A stretch of 64,000 bases of DNA. Origin: Flavobacterium acetivorans (lineage in GTDB: Bacteria > Bacteroidota > Bacteroidia > Flavobacteriales > Flavobacteriaceae). Below, piece by piece: positions 52,512 through 61,415 of this stretch. Numbering within the stretch: the first letter of the stretch is position 1; each line of letters starts with the position of its first letter. The position numbers and the translations under genes were made by a program. The stretch spans positions 1,922,001 through 1,986,000 of the forward strand of contig NZ_CP087132.1 of the NCBI RefSeq assembly GCF_020911885.1, in the 5' to 3' direction. The notes beneath the pieces are model-generated. The model was not told where the DNA came from and did no database searches. It saw nothing but the letters and a program-made list of their open reading frames with translations.

Positions 52512-54437
52512 TTAAGAGACTACTTCATCAAGGTTTTTGTCAAAGGTTCTTTTTCCGAAAATTGCTTCTAGGTCATCTTTAAATATAACTTCTTTTTCGA
52601 TTAAGATATCAGCAAGCTGATTTAACTTGTCTTTGTTTTCTTCTAAGATTTCAATTGCTCTTTGATATTGACCTTCAATAAGTGCTGAAATTTCATTGTC
52701 TATGACTTTAGCAGTTTCGTCTGAATAAGGTTTAGAAAAACTGTATTCACTTTGTCCTGATGAATCATAATAGGTGACATTTCCTATTTTTTCATTCAAT
52801 CCATAGATAGTAACCATCGCACGAGCTTGTTTGGTCACTTTTTCTAAATCACTTAAAGCGCCAGTTGAAATTCGGTTAAAAGTAACTTTTTCAGCAGCTC
52901 TTCCGCCCATAGTAGCACACATTTCGTCTAGCATTTGATCTGGACGAACTATTTGACGTTCTTCGGGTAAATACCAAGCGGCACCTAAACTTTGTCCACG
53001 AGGAACAATAGTTACTTTTATTAATGGTGCGGCGTGTTCTAACATCCAGCTCACAGTAGCATGTCCCGCTTCGTGAATAGCAATGGCTTTTTTCTCCTCT
53101 GGAGTAATAATTTTATTTTTCTTTTCTAAACCACCAACAATTCTATCTACAGCATCCAAGAAATCCTGTTTGTCAACGGCTGTTTTATTGTATCTGGCAG
53201 CGATTAGAGCGGCTTCGTTACATACATTAGCAATATCAGCACCTGAAAAACCAGGAGTTTGTTTAGCAAGGAAATCCAAGTCAAGGCCTTCTACTTTTTT
53301 CAAAGGAGCAAGGTGTACTTGAAAGATTTCGGCGCGTTCGCGAATGTCTGGTAAGTCAACAAAAATTTGTCTGTCAAAACGACCGGCACGCATTAAAGCT
53401 TTGTCTAATACATCGGCTCTGTTTGTTGCTGCTAATACAATTACGTTTGAGTTGGTCCCAAAACCGTCCATCTCAGTAAGTAATTGGTTTAAGGTATTTT
53501 CTCTTTCGTCGTTCCCTCCTGACATATTACTTTTGCCTCTGGCTCTACCTACAGCGTCAATTTCATCAATGAAAATGATAGCTGGAGATTTTTCCTTGGC
53601 TTGTTTAAATAAGTCACGCACACGTGAGGCACCTACACCTACAAACATTTCAACAAAGTCAGAACCTGACAAGGAGAAAAAAGGAACTTGTGCTTCACCG
53701 GCAACGGCTTTGGCTAATAAAGTTTTACCAGTTCCAGGAGGTCCTACAAGTAGGGCTCCTTTTGGAATTTTACCACCAAGATTAGTGTACTTTTCAGGAT
53801 TTTTTAAGAATTCAACAATTTCTTGTATTTCTTCTTTGGCACCTTCTAGTCCTGCAACATCTTTAAAAGTGGTTTTGATATCTGTTTTTTCGTCAAAAAG
53901 TTTGGCTTTTGATTTTCCGATATTAAATATTTGGCCACCGCCTCCAGCGCCACCACCAGACATTTTTCTCATAATAAAAATCCAAACACCTATAATAATG
54001 ATGATAGGAAGTAAACTAATAAGAATGTCAGACCAATTGCTTTTAGCTAAGAAATTAAAGTCTTTTAATTTTCCTTCGGCTACCGCTTTTTCTAGCTTGG
54101 TTTGAAATATTTGATCGTTACCAATTTCAAAAGTATATTGAGGACCTTTGTTAGGTCTGTCAAAAATATCTTTTGCTACTTTTTGGTGTTCTTTGTCTTT
54201 TAAAGCTTCCGTTTTCAAGAAAACTTCAGCTTCGGTTTTATTGTAGACAATTACTTTTTCAATTTGCCCTTTTTCTAAATAGGCGTTGAATTTTGAAGAA
54301 GTTAATTGTGCCGGTTCTTGTAAGCTGGAACTGCCGGTAATAAAGCTGATAAAAAGGAAAATAAGCAAAATGGCAGTGTAAACTAACCAAGGACTTATTT
54401 TAAATTTATTAGGATTAGGATTATTTTCTTTTGCCAT
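52512..54437 (-). CDS. ftsH: ATP-dependent zinc metalloprotease FtsH
   Basis: The 641-residue protein has two membrane helices (residues 16-32 and 135-152). The AAA domain carries the Walker A GPPGTGKTLLAKA near residue 230, Walker B IIFIDEIDAVG and the SRH region. The peptidase motif is HEAGH at His454 with the third zinc ligand in the following helix. It degrades membrane and some cytosolic proteins. The gene is downstream of rsfS by 15 bp, the usual order in Bacteroidota. Confidence 0.96.
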   Translation of the reverse strand: MAKENNPNPNKFKISPWLVYTAILLIFLFISFITGSSSLQEPAQLTSSKFNAYLEKGQIEKVIVYNKTEAEVFLKTEALKDKEHQKVAKDIFDRPNKGPQYTFEIGNDQIFQTKLEKAVAEGKLKDFNFLAKSNWSDILISLLPIIIIIGVWIFIMRKMSGGGAGGGGQIFNIGKSKAKLFDEKTDIKTTFKDVAGLEGAKEEIQEIVEFLKNPEKYTNLGGKIPKGALLVGPPGTGKTLLAKAVAGEAQVPFFSLSGSDFVEMFVGVGASRVRDLFKQAKEKSPAIIFIDEIDAVGRARGKSNMSGGNDERENTLNQLLTEMDGFGTNSNVIVLAATNRADVLDKALMRAGRFDRQIFVDLPDIRERAEIFQVHLAPLKKVEGLDLDFLAKQTPGFSGADIANVCNEAALIAARYNKTAVDKQDFLDAVDRIVGGLEKKNKIITPEEKKAIAIHEAGHATVSWMLEHAAPLIKVTIVPRGQSLGAAWYLPEERQIVRPDQMLDEMCATMGGRAAEKVTFNRISTGALSDLEKVTKQARAMVTIYGLNEKIGNVTYYDSSGQSEYSFSKPYSDETAKVIDNEISALIEGQYQRAIEILEENKDKLNQLADILIEKEVIFKDDLEAIFGKRTFDKNLDEVVS

Positions 54438-54452
54438 TCTGAATGTCTTTCT

Positions 54453-54824
54453 TTAATATTTATTAGCTATTGTAGTTATTTTTGCATCTCCCCACAAACT
54501 TTCGATATTGTAATATTCTCTAATTTGTTTTTGAAATACATGTACTACGATGTGTACATAATCCATAAGTACCCATTCCGCATTACCAGAACCTTCAACG
54601 TGCCAAGGTTTATCTTTTAGTTCTTTTGAAACTACTTTTTGAATAGAGCTAACAATTGCATTTACCTGCGTATTTGAATTACCATTGCAGATAACAAAAT
54701 AGTCACAAACTGCGCTATCAATCTCTCTCAGATCGAGAATCTCAATGTCACTTCCTTTTACTTCTTCGATTCCCGCTATAATGTTGGCTAGTAAAGCATC
54801 ATTATTTATAGTTTTTTTTGTCAT
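54453..54824 (-). CDS. rsfS: ribosome silencing factor RsfS
   Basis: The 123-residue protein has the RsfS/Iojap fold with DLREIDSAVCDYFVICNGNSNTQVNAI and KPWHVEGSGNAEWVLMDYVHIVVHVFQ. It binds ribosomal protein uL14 and blocks subunit joining in stationary phase or low nutrients. The gene is upstream of ftsH in the same direction and divergent from the biotin ligase gene; the shared spacer is about 95 bp. Confidence 0.94.
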   Translation of the reverse strand: MTKKTINNDALLANIIAGIEEVKGSDIEILDLREIDSAVCDYFVICNGNSNTQVNAIVSSIQKVVSKELKDKPWHVEGSGNAEWVLMDYVHIVVHVFQKQIREYYNIESLWGDAKITTIANKY

Positions 54825-54919
54825 GAAATGTTTTTATATAAGTTTGTAAAGTTACCATTTTTTGTGATTATTTTTGAACCTTAACATAATATTAAATTCT
54901 GTTGCACAAATAATAGCTA

Positions 54920-55648
54920 ATGAAACTAATCAAACTCGATGCCATAGATTCAACAAACGAGTTTCTTAAAGGACTATCGAATAAGCAGGAACTCCTAAAC
55001 TTTACTGTTGTTACGGCCGAAAATCAAACTAAAGGTAAGGGGCAAATGGGTTCTGTTTGGGATTCTGAATTAGGTAAGAATTTGATAATGAGTGTTTTTG
55101 TTAAAGACTCGTTGTCAAATATAGATCAAATATACAATCTTAATGTGGCGATTGCAGTAGCTGTAATTCAGTCTTTGGAATCGTTTTGCATACCGGGATT
55201 AAGTATTAAGTGGCCTAACGACATTATGTCATACAATAAGAAAGTTGGTGGCATTTTAATTGAAAACAGTATAAAAAGTGAAGGTCAGGTATCTTCAATT
55301 ATTGGTTTGGGCTTGAATGTGAATCAAATCAATTTTGATAATTTGCCCAAAGCTTCTTCTTTGAGAGTTGTTTGCGGTACTTCATTTGACAAAGAAGAAA
55401 TTCTCTTTCGAATTGTAGAAAAAATGAAAAATAATATTGAAATACTGAAGAAACAGCCAGATTTGTTATGGATGGATTATAGAAACAGGCTTTTTAAGAA
55501 AGCTGTTCCAATGCCTTTTAAAGACAAGAAGGATCAAAATTTTATGGGAATCATTCAAGGCGTTTCTCCGTATGGAAAACTTCAGCTACTCTTGGAAGAT
55601 GATTCTATTGTCGAATATAATATCAAGGAAATTCAAATGTTGTATTAG
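54920..55648 (+). CDS. birA: biotin--[acetyl-CoA-carboxylase] ligase
   Basis: The 242-residue protein has the biotin protein ligase core: DAIDSTNEFLKG, AENQTKGKGQMGSVWDSELGKNL (biotinyl-AMP site), IKWPNDIMSYNKKVGGILIEN with the catalytic Lys, and a small C-terminal domain (FMGIIQGVSPYGKLQLLLEDD). There is no DNA-binding N-terminal domain, so it is the enzyme-only class I form, without repressor function. It attaches biotin to carboxylase carrier domains. Confidence 0.94.
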   Translation: MKLIKLDAIDSTNEFLKGLSNKQELLNFTVVTAENQTKGKGQMGSVWDSELGKNLIMSVFVKDSLSNIDQIYNLNVAIAVAVIQSLESFCIPGLSIKWPNDIMSYNKKVGGILIENSIKSEGQVSSIIGLGLNVNQINFDNLPKASSLRVVCGTSFDKEEILFRIVEKMKNNIEILKKQPDLLWMDYRNRLFKKAVPMPFKDKKDQNFMGIIQGVSPYGKLQLLLEDDSIVEYNIKEIQMLY

Positions 55649-55663
55649 CTTAGAAAATAAAGC

Positions 55664-55709
55664 AAAGAATACAGAGTAAAGAGTAAAGAATAAAGAATAA
55701 AGAGTAAAG
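55664..55709. repeat. 7-bp tandem repeat AAAGARTR
   Basis: Four consecutive heptamers (AAAGAGT, AAAGAAT, AAAGAAT, AAAGAGT, 55678-55705) plus flanking partial copies lie in the birA-SRPBCC spacer. The period is exact and no gene covers it. Confidence 0.7.
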
Positions 55710-55724
55710 AAAATTTGAGGAAAA

Positions 55725-55759
55725 AAAATAGAGAATTGATTAATCCAATTCTCTATTTT
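55725..55759. terminator. bidirectional terminator between birA and the SRPBCC gene
   Basis: A 14-bp perfect stem with arms AAAATAGAGAATTG and its complement and a 7-nt loop, with A8 on one side and T4 on the other. Confidence 0.85.
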
Positions 55760-55777
55760 CTGTATTCTTTTTAAAAG

Positions 55778-56170
55778 CTACAATTTTGTCATGTTGGTAG
55801 CCAAAGTTTCGATAAACTTTCCAATAGGTCCTTTGATCATCATGGCCATCATAGGATTGAAATCACCTTCAAAATCAAGTTTCACAGCGCTTGAATTCTC
55901 GGATACTGAATCTATGTTAGCCACTAAGGTAAACGGAAGCTTGTCGCTTGCAGCGCCCAGAACCACTTTGTTTGGAGCTACTTTTTCTTTCATCTTTAGT
56001 TTTATTTCTGGCATGCCTTTTAATCCAAAAATAAAAGCATCATCTCCAATGACTTCAAACTTGGCAATGTTTTCAGGCATCAATCTTTCGAAATTTTTGA
56101 CGTCAGTTAACAGCTCAAATAATTCTTGAGCCGATTTACCTACATTAACTTTAGGACTTTCTAAATTCAT
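55778..56170 (-). CDS. SRPBCC-fold protein (polyketide cyclase/START-like)
   Basis: The 130-residue protein has the SRPBCC pattern with SAQELFELLTDVKNFERLMPENIAKFEVIGDDAF, then KLKMKEKVAPNKVVLGAASDK, and a last helix KGPIGKFIETLATNMTKL. The fold binds hydrophobic ligands. No substrate can be inferred. It lies between birA and pyrE and is downstream of pyrE in the same direction. Confidence 0.8.
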   Translation of the reverse strand: MNLESPKVNVGKSAQELFELLTDVKNFERLMPENIAKFEVIGDDAFIFGLKGMPEIKLKMKEKVAPNKVVLGAASDKLPFTLVANIDSVSENSSAVKLDFEGDFNPMMAMMIKGPIGKFIETLATNMTKL

Positions 56171-56188
56171 ATTTTCTTTTTTTTATTT

Positions 56189-56833
56189 CTAAATTACGTC
56201 CCAAGTAGAAGGAGTAACGCTCCATTCTCTTAATGTTTGTTCTTCTTTTTCAGTAATATAACTTTTGGCAACAGCTAAATTTAGTAAATTTTGATAATTG
56301 CTCAAAGTGTATAAATCCAGTTTAGCGTTCTTAAAGTTTTGTTCGGCAACATCAAATCCATAAGTAAATATGGCGGCCATCCCTTTTATGTTGGCTCCGG
56401 CGGCACGCAAAGCCTCAACGGCCATCAGGCTGCTGTTTCCGGTACTAATTAAATCTTCAACAACAACAACATTCTGTCCTTTTTGAAGAAAGCCTTCTAC
56501 TTGGTTTTGTCGACCGTGTTTTTTGGCTTCTGGGCGAACATATACAAAAGGAAGCCCCATGCTCTCGGCAACCAGCATACCAATTCCTATTGCTCCGGTT
56601 GCTACACCAGCAATAACATCTGGCTTGCCAAATTGTTTTTCAATGTTTTTAGAAAATTCATCACGCACATAATTTCTTATGGCTGGAAATGAAAGGATTA
56701 ACCTATTGTCACAATAAATAGGTGATTTCCATCCGGAAGCCCATGTAAAAGGATTTCCTGGATTCAATTTAATTGCATTTATTTGTAAAAGCAATTCGGC
56801 TGTTTTTTCGGCTGTATCTTTATTAAAAATCAT
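56189..56833 (-). CDS. pyrE: orotate phosphoribosyltransferase
   Basis: The product has 214 residues from the ATG at 56831-56833. It has the type I PRTase motif VVVVEDLISTGNSS (PRPP-binding loop) near residue 115, and the N-terminal half has FTWASGWKSPIYCDNR, in the orotate and flexible-loop region. It forms OMP from orotate and PRPP in pyrimidine synthesis. The divergent Nudix gene starts 8 bp away. A -7 promoter element lies directly against the start codon. Confidence 0.94.
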   Translation of the reverse strand: MIFNKDTAEKTAELLLQINAIKLNPGNPFTWASGWKSPIYCDNRLILSFPAIRNYVRDEFSKNIEKQFGKPDVIAGVATGAIGIGMLVAESMGLPFVYVRPEAKKHGRQNQVEGFLQKGQNVVVVEDLISTGNSSLMAVEALRAAGANIKGMAAIFTYGFDVAEQNFKNAKLDLYTLSNYQNLLNLAVAKSYITEKEEQTLREWSVTPSTWDVI

Positions 56834-56837
56834 AGTA

Positions 56838-56845
56838 CAAATGTA
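56838..56845 (-). promoter_or_regulatory. -7 promoter element TACATTTG of pyrE, directly at the start codon
   Basis: On the - strand the sequence is a perfect TAnnTTTG with only 4 nt before the pyrE ATG. Placing the start site 7 bp from the centre of the element gives a leaderless or nearly leaderless transcript. The element overlaps the start of the divergent Nudix gene. Confidence 0.5.
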
Positions 56846-57443
56846 TAAAGTTTTTGTGAACGACAAACCACTTTTTTTGACAAATAAAATATCAAAAGAA
56901 ACCGATTTTCAATTGTTTTTATTAGAAAGCGTTGATATAGTTCAGCTTATAATTAAAATTTTTCAAAATAAAATTCAAAAAGCCTATCTCTATCATCCCG
57001 ATGAAAAAGAAATTTTAAAGACTTTAAAGACAAAAATTCCCGTATGCAAGGCAGGAGGTGGCTATGTTTATAATAAAAAGGGAGAGGTTTTATTCATTTT
57101 TAGAAACGGAAAATGGGATTTACCCAAAGGCGGAATAGAAAAAGGGGAAGACATCGAAGATACCGCGATGCGTGAGGTAGAAGAGGAAACAGGAGTCAAT
57201 GGATTAAGAGTTACCAAAAAATTACAAAAAACATATCATGTTTTTAAGCGCAATGGTAAATACAAATTAAAAATTACCCATTGGTTCGAAATGCAATCTA
57301 ATTTTGAAGGTATACCGCAAGGTCAATTAGAAGAAGGAATCGAAAAAGTAGCTTGGTTGAAACCAGAAGAAATTCCCAGTGCATTGAAAAATTCTTATGA
57401 AAATATCAAATTATTGTTTGAAGAAGAAAAACTCCCGAAATAG
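56841..57443 (+). CDS. Nudix hydrolase
   Basis: The 200-residue protein has a complete Nudix box: GGIEKGEDIEDTAMREVEEETGVNG in the middle (Gly, the two RE and EE pairs and the final Gly), flanked by KAGGGYVYNKKGEVLFIFRNGKWDLPKG. An N-terminal domain of about 65 residues (MYKVFVNDKPLFLTNK) precedes it. It hydrolyses a nucleoside diphosphate linked to another group; the substrate is unknown. It is divergent from pyrE with a start-to-start distance of 8 bp. Its stop lies within a terminator. Confidence 0.88.
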   Translation: MYKVFVNDKPLFLTNKISKETDFQLFLLESVDIVQLIIKIFQNKIQKAYLYHPDEKEILKTLKTKIPVCKAGGGYVYNKKGEVLFIFRNGKWDLPKGGIEKGEDIEDTAMREVEEETGVNGLRVTKKLQKTYHVFKRNGKYKLKITHWFEMQSNFEGIPQGQLEEGIEKVAWLKPEEIPSALKNSYENIKLLFEEEKLPK

Positions 57444-57450
57444 GAGTTTT
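57428..57450. terminator. terminator after the Nudix gene
   Basis: Arms AAAACTCC (57428-57435) and GGAGTTTT (57443-57450) with a 7-nt loop cover the Nudix stop codon and are followed by CTTTTT. The same hairpin can end the convergent M14 gene. Confidence 0.7.
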
Positions 57451-57454
57451 CTTT

Positions 57455-59185
57455 TTAGTTTAAAATGCGGTAAACCGGATATTGTAAATGTGCTTTTTCA
57501 TAATAGACAGAATGTTTGTAAATCCAGTCCAGTTGTGCTTCGGGATTTTTGGCAAAAGTAGCATCGGATGTTTTTTTCTGTTCTAATTCTGTTTTGAGTT
57601 TCGGGTTGTCTTTTAAAATTTGGGCGGCCGTGTCCTCAAAAATATAATCGGAGTAGCCTTCTTTTTGTTGGAGCATGGTGTCAAAAAAATTCCAATTAAA
57701 GAAAGAGTCAATTCCTTCCGGTTCTAATGTTTCCAATAAAAATTTCACGCCTTTTTGTTTGGTTGAAAAAACATAATCCCCTTTGGCGAAAGCCAGTTTT
57801 TTCTTTTCAGAGGCAATTTGAGTTTCTCGATGCAAATAATGTCCTTCATAAGCGGAATTCGCCGTTTTGAAATCCACAATTCGATAGCTCTCTACTTCAA
57901 TAAGACTGTCTTTTTCTAGCTGAGTATAAGCGATGTTATTGTTTTTTAGTATGTCGATAACATTCCAAAATGCCTTTGGAATAATATAAGCTTCGGGAAT
58001 TTGAATTTCTTTTAGCGATTTGAATTCCTTTAAATAAGGAATGTCTTTTTTGTAGGGTTTGTTTCTGTCGTAATAGAGTCTGTTTCCTGTGGTGGCCTCA
58101 CTTTTTTTATGTCGGGCTTCAAAACCTAAGAACGAAAATGAACTCACTTTGGTCGTGTCAATTCCCCATTTGATAGTATAGGATTTTTTTGGAGCATATT
58201 GTTCTTCGTTTTTCAAACGCATTTGTTTGATTTTTTGATAATTGCGATCCATAAAATCAAGTGTTGTGCTCATGTATTCGTAGGTTACTTTTACGCGATC
58301 GGCATATTTTTTTAGCATGTGAGTTTCCACGACAAAACCTATCGTATTGAATAGGGAAGTGTAGCCCGTAGAATAGCGCGGACTGTCAAAAAACTGTGCA
58401 AAACCATTATCAGGAGTTTCGCTAAAAGCATTTACGTATGGAGTGGTTTCTATGTTTTTTTGTTGTAAATTAAGAACCAGCGATGGCATCATTTCGGTAC
58501 TCATATAATCGCCTAAAACGGTGCCTAATTTATTTTGTTGGGTCATGATATAGGTCAATTTGTATTGGTAATCGGCGCCATTGCTTACATGATTGTCAAT
58601 AAAAACATCAGGATTCAACTGGTGAAATATTTCTGTGAAGCTTCTCATATTTCGGGTGTCCGATTTGATGAAATCCCGGTTCAAATCATAATTTCGTCCG
58701 TTGCCTCTAAATCTATAGATTTCCGGTCCGTCCTGATTGGCTCTTGAAGTTGAATTTCTGTTTAAGGCGCCTCCAATATTATATACCGGAATAGTTACTA
58801 AAACGGTGTTTTTAGGAGTTTTAATTTTGCCTAGAGCCAAGTCGCGAAACAATTGCATGGTGGCGTCGATTCCGTCCGGCTCTCCGGCATGTATGCCATT
58901 ATTGATTAGAAGGATGGCTTTATTTTTTTGAATTTCTTCAAAATTAAAATTCTTTTCGGGGTTGAAAGTGATAATGTGTAAGGGTTCTCCGCTGTCATTT
59001 GTTCCTTTTTTCTCCATTTTTATCGAAGGAAAATCTTTGGCCAGCAAAGAATAATAAGCAATGGTTTCCTGATAAGTTGCGGTTTGGTTTCCATTTCCTT
59101 TTTCGAAAAAAGTGGCGTATTTGTTGTTTTTTTGAGCAATAATAGTCATTGAAAACAGCAGGAAACTAAAAGTAAGGAATCTCAT
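57455..59185 (-). CDS. M14 family zinc carboxypeptidase, secreted
   Basis: The product has 576 residues from the ATG at 59183-59185. It begins with a signal peptide (MRFLTFSFLLFSMTIIAQK). The M14 catalytic zinc site is in NGIHAGEPDGIDATMQ (HxxE) with the third ligand in FIDNHVSNGADYQY near residue 195. A later catalytic Glu is expected in the VVETHMLKKYADRV segment. The long C-terminal part (residues 350-576) is not recognised. It converges with the Nudix gene. Confidence 0.85.
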   Translation of the reverse strand: MRFLTFSFLLFSMTIIAQKNNKYATFFEKGNGNQTATYQETIAYYSLLAKDFPSIKMEKKGTNDSGEPLHIITFNPEKNFNFEEIQKNKAILLINNGIHAGEPDGIDATMQLFRDLALGKIKTPKNTVLVTIPVYNIGGALNRNSTSRANQDGPEIYRFRGNGRNYDLNRDFIKSDTRNMRSFTEIFHQLNPDVFIDNHVSNGADYQYKLTYIMTQQNKLGTVLGDYMSTEMMPSLVLNLQQKNIETTPYVNAFSETPDNGFAQFFDSPRYSTGYTSLFNTIGFVVETHMLKKYADRVKVTYEYMSTTLDFMDRNYQKIKQMRLKNEEQYAPKKSYTIKWGIDTTKVSSFSFLGFEARHKKSEATTGNRLYYDRNKPYKKDIPYLKEFKSLKEIQIPEAYIIPKAFWNVIDILKNNNIAYTQLEKDSLIEVESYRIVDFKTANSAYEGHYLHRETQIASEKKKLAFAKGDYVFSTKQKGVKFLLETLEPEGIDSFFNWNFFDTMLQQKEGYSDYIFEDTAAQILKDNPKLKTELEQKKTSDATFAKNPEAQLDWIYKHSVYYEKAHLQYPVYRILN

Positions 59186-59320
59186 ATTCAATTTTTTGTA
59201 GTGTAAGTCAAATGTAATATTTTTTTAATTGAATTTTCAGACGAAAATTGTACGAATGTATTTTAAGAACTGAAATTAGGCCTGAATTCTAAAAACTGAA
59301 CAGTGACGACTTTTTTTGAG

Positions 59321-59328
59321 TACTTTTG
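59321..59328 (+). promoter_or_regulatory. -7 promoter element TACTTTTG of the helicase gene
   Basis: A perfect TAnnTTTG match with only 4 nt (CAAA) before the ATG at 59333, the same arrangement as for pyrE. It predicts a near-leaderless mRNA. Confidence 0.5.
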
Positions 59329-59332
59329 CAAA

Positions 59333-60679
59333 ATGAATAAGAAACACCATTCCAATAATATACTTTTGAATTTAGGCATCGAAAGCCTAAACGAAATGCA
59401 AGAAGTGGCCCAAGATGCTATTTTAAATGATAATAATGTTTTATTGCTTTCCCCAACGGGTTCAGGTAAAACTTTGGCTTTTTTACTGCCTGTTTTAGAA
59501 ATGTTACAACCGGAAATCCAGTCGGTTCAATGTTTAATTTTGGTTCCTTCAAGGGAATTGGGATTGCAGATTGAACAGGTTTGGAAAAAAATGGGGACAG
59601 ATTACAAAGTAAACGTCTGCTATGGCGGTCATTCGATCGATACCGAAATCAAGAATTTGAGCAATCCACCAGCCGTTTTAATAGGAACTCCGGGAAGAAT
59701 TGCAGACCATATTGATAGAGGAACTTTTCGTTTGGACAAAATTCAAACCTTAATTTTAGATGAATTTGACAAATCTTTGCAATTGGGTTTTCATGAGCAA
59801 ATGTCTTTTATCATTGGAAAATTAACCAAGTTGAACAAACGTGTTTTGGTTTCGGCGACTTCCGATATTGAAATTCCAAAATATACAAGAGTGGTGAATC
59901 CAACTGTTTTGGATTTTATTCCGGAACAGCAAGAAGAAACGAATCTTTCGACGAAAATGGTCGTTTCGAAAGAAAAAGACAAGATGGGAAGCCTGTTTAA
60001 TTTGATATGCTCTCTGAAATCAGAATCGGCTATTGTTTTTTGCAATCATCGTGATGCCGCCGAACGTATCAGCGACATTTTGAACGAAAAAGGAATTTAT
60101 GCGACCTATTATCATGGCGGCATGGATCAGGAAGAGCGCGAACGCGCTTTGATCCAATTTCGTAACGGAAGCATGAGCTATTTGATTACCACCGATTTAG
60201 CAGCCCGTGGATTGGATATTCCTGAAATGAACCACGTTATCCATTATCATTTGCCATTAAAGGAAGATGAATTTACTCATAGAAACGGACGTACGGCTCG
60301 TATGACGGCTTCGGGAACGGCTTATATCATTGCTCACGAGAGCGAGAAAAAGTTAGATTATATTGATTATGGGATGGAGGTTTTCAATGTGGAAAACGCC
60401 ATTTCATTGCCAAAACCACCACAATTTCAAACAATTTACATCAGTGGTGGAAAGAAAAATAAATTGAATAAAATTGATATCGTAGGTTTCTTTTCCCAAA
60501 AAGGGAAACTGGAAAAAGGCGATTTGGGATTAATTGAAGTGAAAGATTTTATTTCCTTTGCCGCCGTAAAATTCAATAAAGTGAAAGACTTGCTTCACAA
60601 TGTAAGGGACGAAAAAATGAAAGGCAAAAAGTTTAAAATAGAAGTTGCTCGAAAAGTGATTAAAAAGGAAGAGGAGTAA
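59333..60679 (+). CDS. DEAD-box RNA helicase with DbpA C-terminal domain
   Basis: The product has 448 residues from the ATG at 59333. It has LLSPTGSGKTLAFLLP (Walker A), the Q-motif region, LILVPSRELGLQIE, and LILDEFDKSLQLGF where the usual DEAD reads DEFD. Then come SATS, GTPGRIADHI and the helicase-C blocks (IVFCNHRDAAERIS, TDLAARGLDIPEMN, HRNGRTARM). The C-terminal 80 residues (KIDIVGFFSQKGKLEKGDLG) match the DbpA RNA-binding domain, which recognises 23S rRNA hairpin 92 in E. coli DbpA. Function in large-subunit assembly is inferred from this. Confidence 0.9.
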   Translation: MNKKHHSNNILLNLGIESLNEMQEVAQDAILNDNNVLLLSPTGSGKTLAFLLPVLEMLQPEIQSVQCLILVPSRELGLQIEQVWKKMGTDYKVNVCYGGHSIDTEIKNLSNPPAVLIGTPGRIADHIDRGTFRLDKIQTLILDEFDKSLQLGFHEQMSFIIGKLTKLNKRVLVSATSDIEIPKYTRVVNPTVLDFIPEQQEETNLSTKMVVSKEKDKMGSLFNLICSLKSESAIVFCNHRDAAERISDILNEKGIYATYYHGGMDQEERERALIQFRNGSMSYLITTDLAARGLDIPEMNHVIHYHLPLKEDEFTHRNGRTARMTASGTAYIIAHESEKKLDYIDYGMEVFNVENAISLPKPPQFQTIYISGGKKNKLNKIDIVGFFSQKGKLEKGDLGLIEVKDFISFAAVKFNKVKDLLHNVRDEKMKGKKFKIEVARKVIKKEEE

Positions 60680-60750
60680 TTTTTTAGTGTTCGGTAATCA
60701 GTATTCAGTTTTGGGTTGTGATTAAATGAATGCTATCGAAAATCAGCATA

Positions 60751-60788
60751 AAAAAACGTTAGCAGTATATTTTTTGCTAACGTTTTTT
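60751..60788. terminator. bidirectional terminator between the helicase and PhnA genes
   Basis: A 14-bp perfect stem (AAAAAACGTTAGCA and its complement) with a 10-nt loop and T7 at the end. It serves the convergent genes on both strands. Confidence 0.9.
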
Positions 60789-60836
60789 TGTAAAAATGAT
60801 TCACTGACCACTTAACACTGATCACTGCAAACTAAA

Positions 60837-61415
60837 TTATAATTTCTTAACGTATTGTGTAATAATTACAATAGTTTGTCCGTCAACTTTTCCTTCTATA
60901 TATTCGGCATTTTCATGGTCTAAACGGATGTTACGCACTGCAGTTCCCTGTTTGGCCACCATGCTCGATCCTTTTACTTTCAGGTCTTTGATTAAAACAA
61001 CTGAATCTCCATGTTCTAGGATTACGCCGTTACTGTCTCTGTGAATGATTTTATTTTCGTCGTCTTCGCCTTCACCAGTTGCCTGAGCCCATGCCAAGGT
61101 GTCTTCGTCAAAATACATTTGATCAATTAATTCTTGAGGCCAACCTGCAGCACGCAAACGGCTTAACATTCTCCAAGAAACTACTTGCACTGCCGTATGT
61201 TCGCTCCACATACTGTCATTTAAACATCTCCAATGGTTTAGATCTTCGTGACCCGGATTTTCAATTTGGTCTATACAGGTACTACAAGCCATTATTGCTT
61301 CGTCAATTCCGCCTTTTTGTGTAGGTAAAACTTGATACACTTTTAGGTTCTCGGTAGCGCCACATAATTCACATTTTGCTCCACTGCGCTTGTTTAATTC
61401 TCTATCGATACTCAT
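60837..61415 (-). CDS. PhnA-domain zinc-ribbon protein
   Basis: The 192-residue protein has an N-terminal zinc ribbon with two CxxC knuckles (Cys15/18 and Cys44/47), an intermediate region (SWRMLSRLRAAGWPQELIDQMYF), and the PhnA C-terminal domain (VILEHGDSVVLIKDLKVKGSSMVAKQGT). PhnA was named for phosphonate metabolism but the phosphonoacetate hydrolase activity belongs to a different protein; the function of this family is not settled. It is preceded by a long spacer and ends at a terminator. Confidence 0.88.
   Translation of the reverse strand: MSIDRELNKRSGAKCELCGATENLKVYQVLPTQKGGIDEAIMACSTCIDQIENPGHEDLNHWRCLNDSMWSEHTAVQVVSWRMLSRLRAAGWPQELIDQMYFDEDTLAWAQATGEGEDDENKIIHRDSNGVILEHGDSVVLIKDLKVKGSSMVAKQGTAVRNIRLDHENAEYIEGKVDGQTIVIITQYVKKL

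Noticed and set aside
53344..54105. A 253-codon + strand open frame antisense to ftsH
   Set aside because: It covers the conserved AAA domain of ftsH in reverse. The protein looks like a reverse-frame artefact with no family features.
55664..55709. Possible CRISPR-like repeat
   Set aside because: The unit is only 7 bp, directly adjacent and without spacers, and no cas genes are present.
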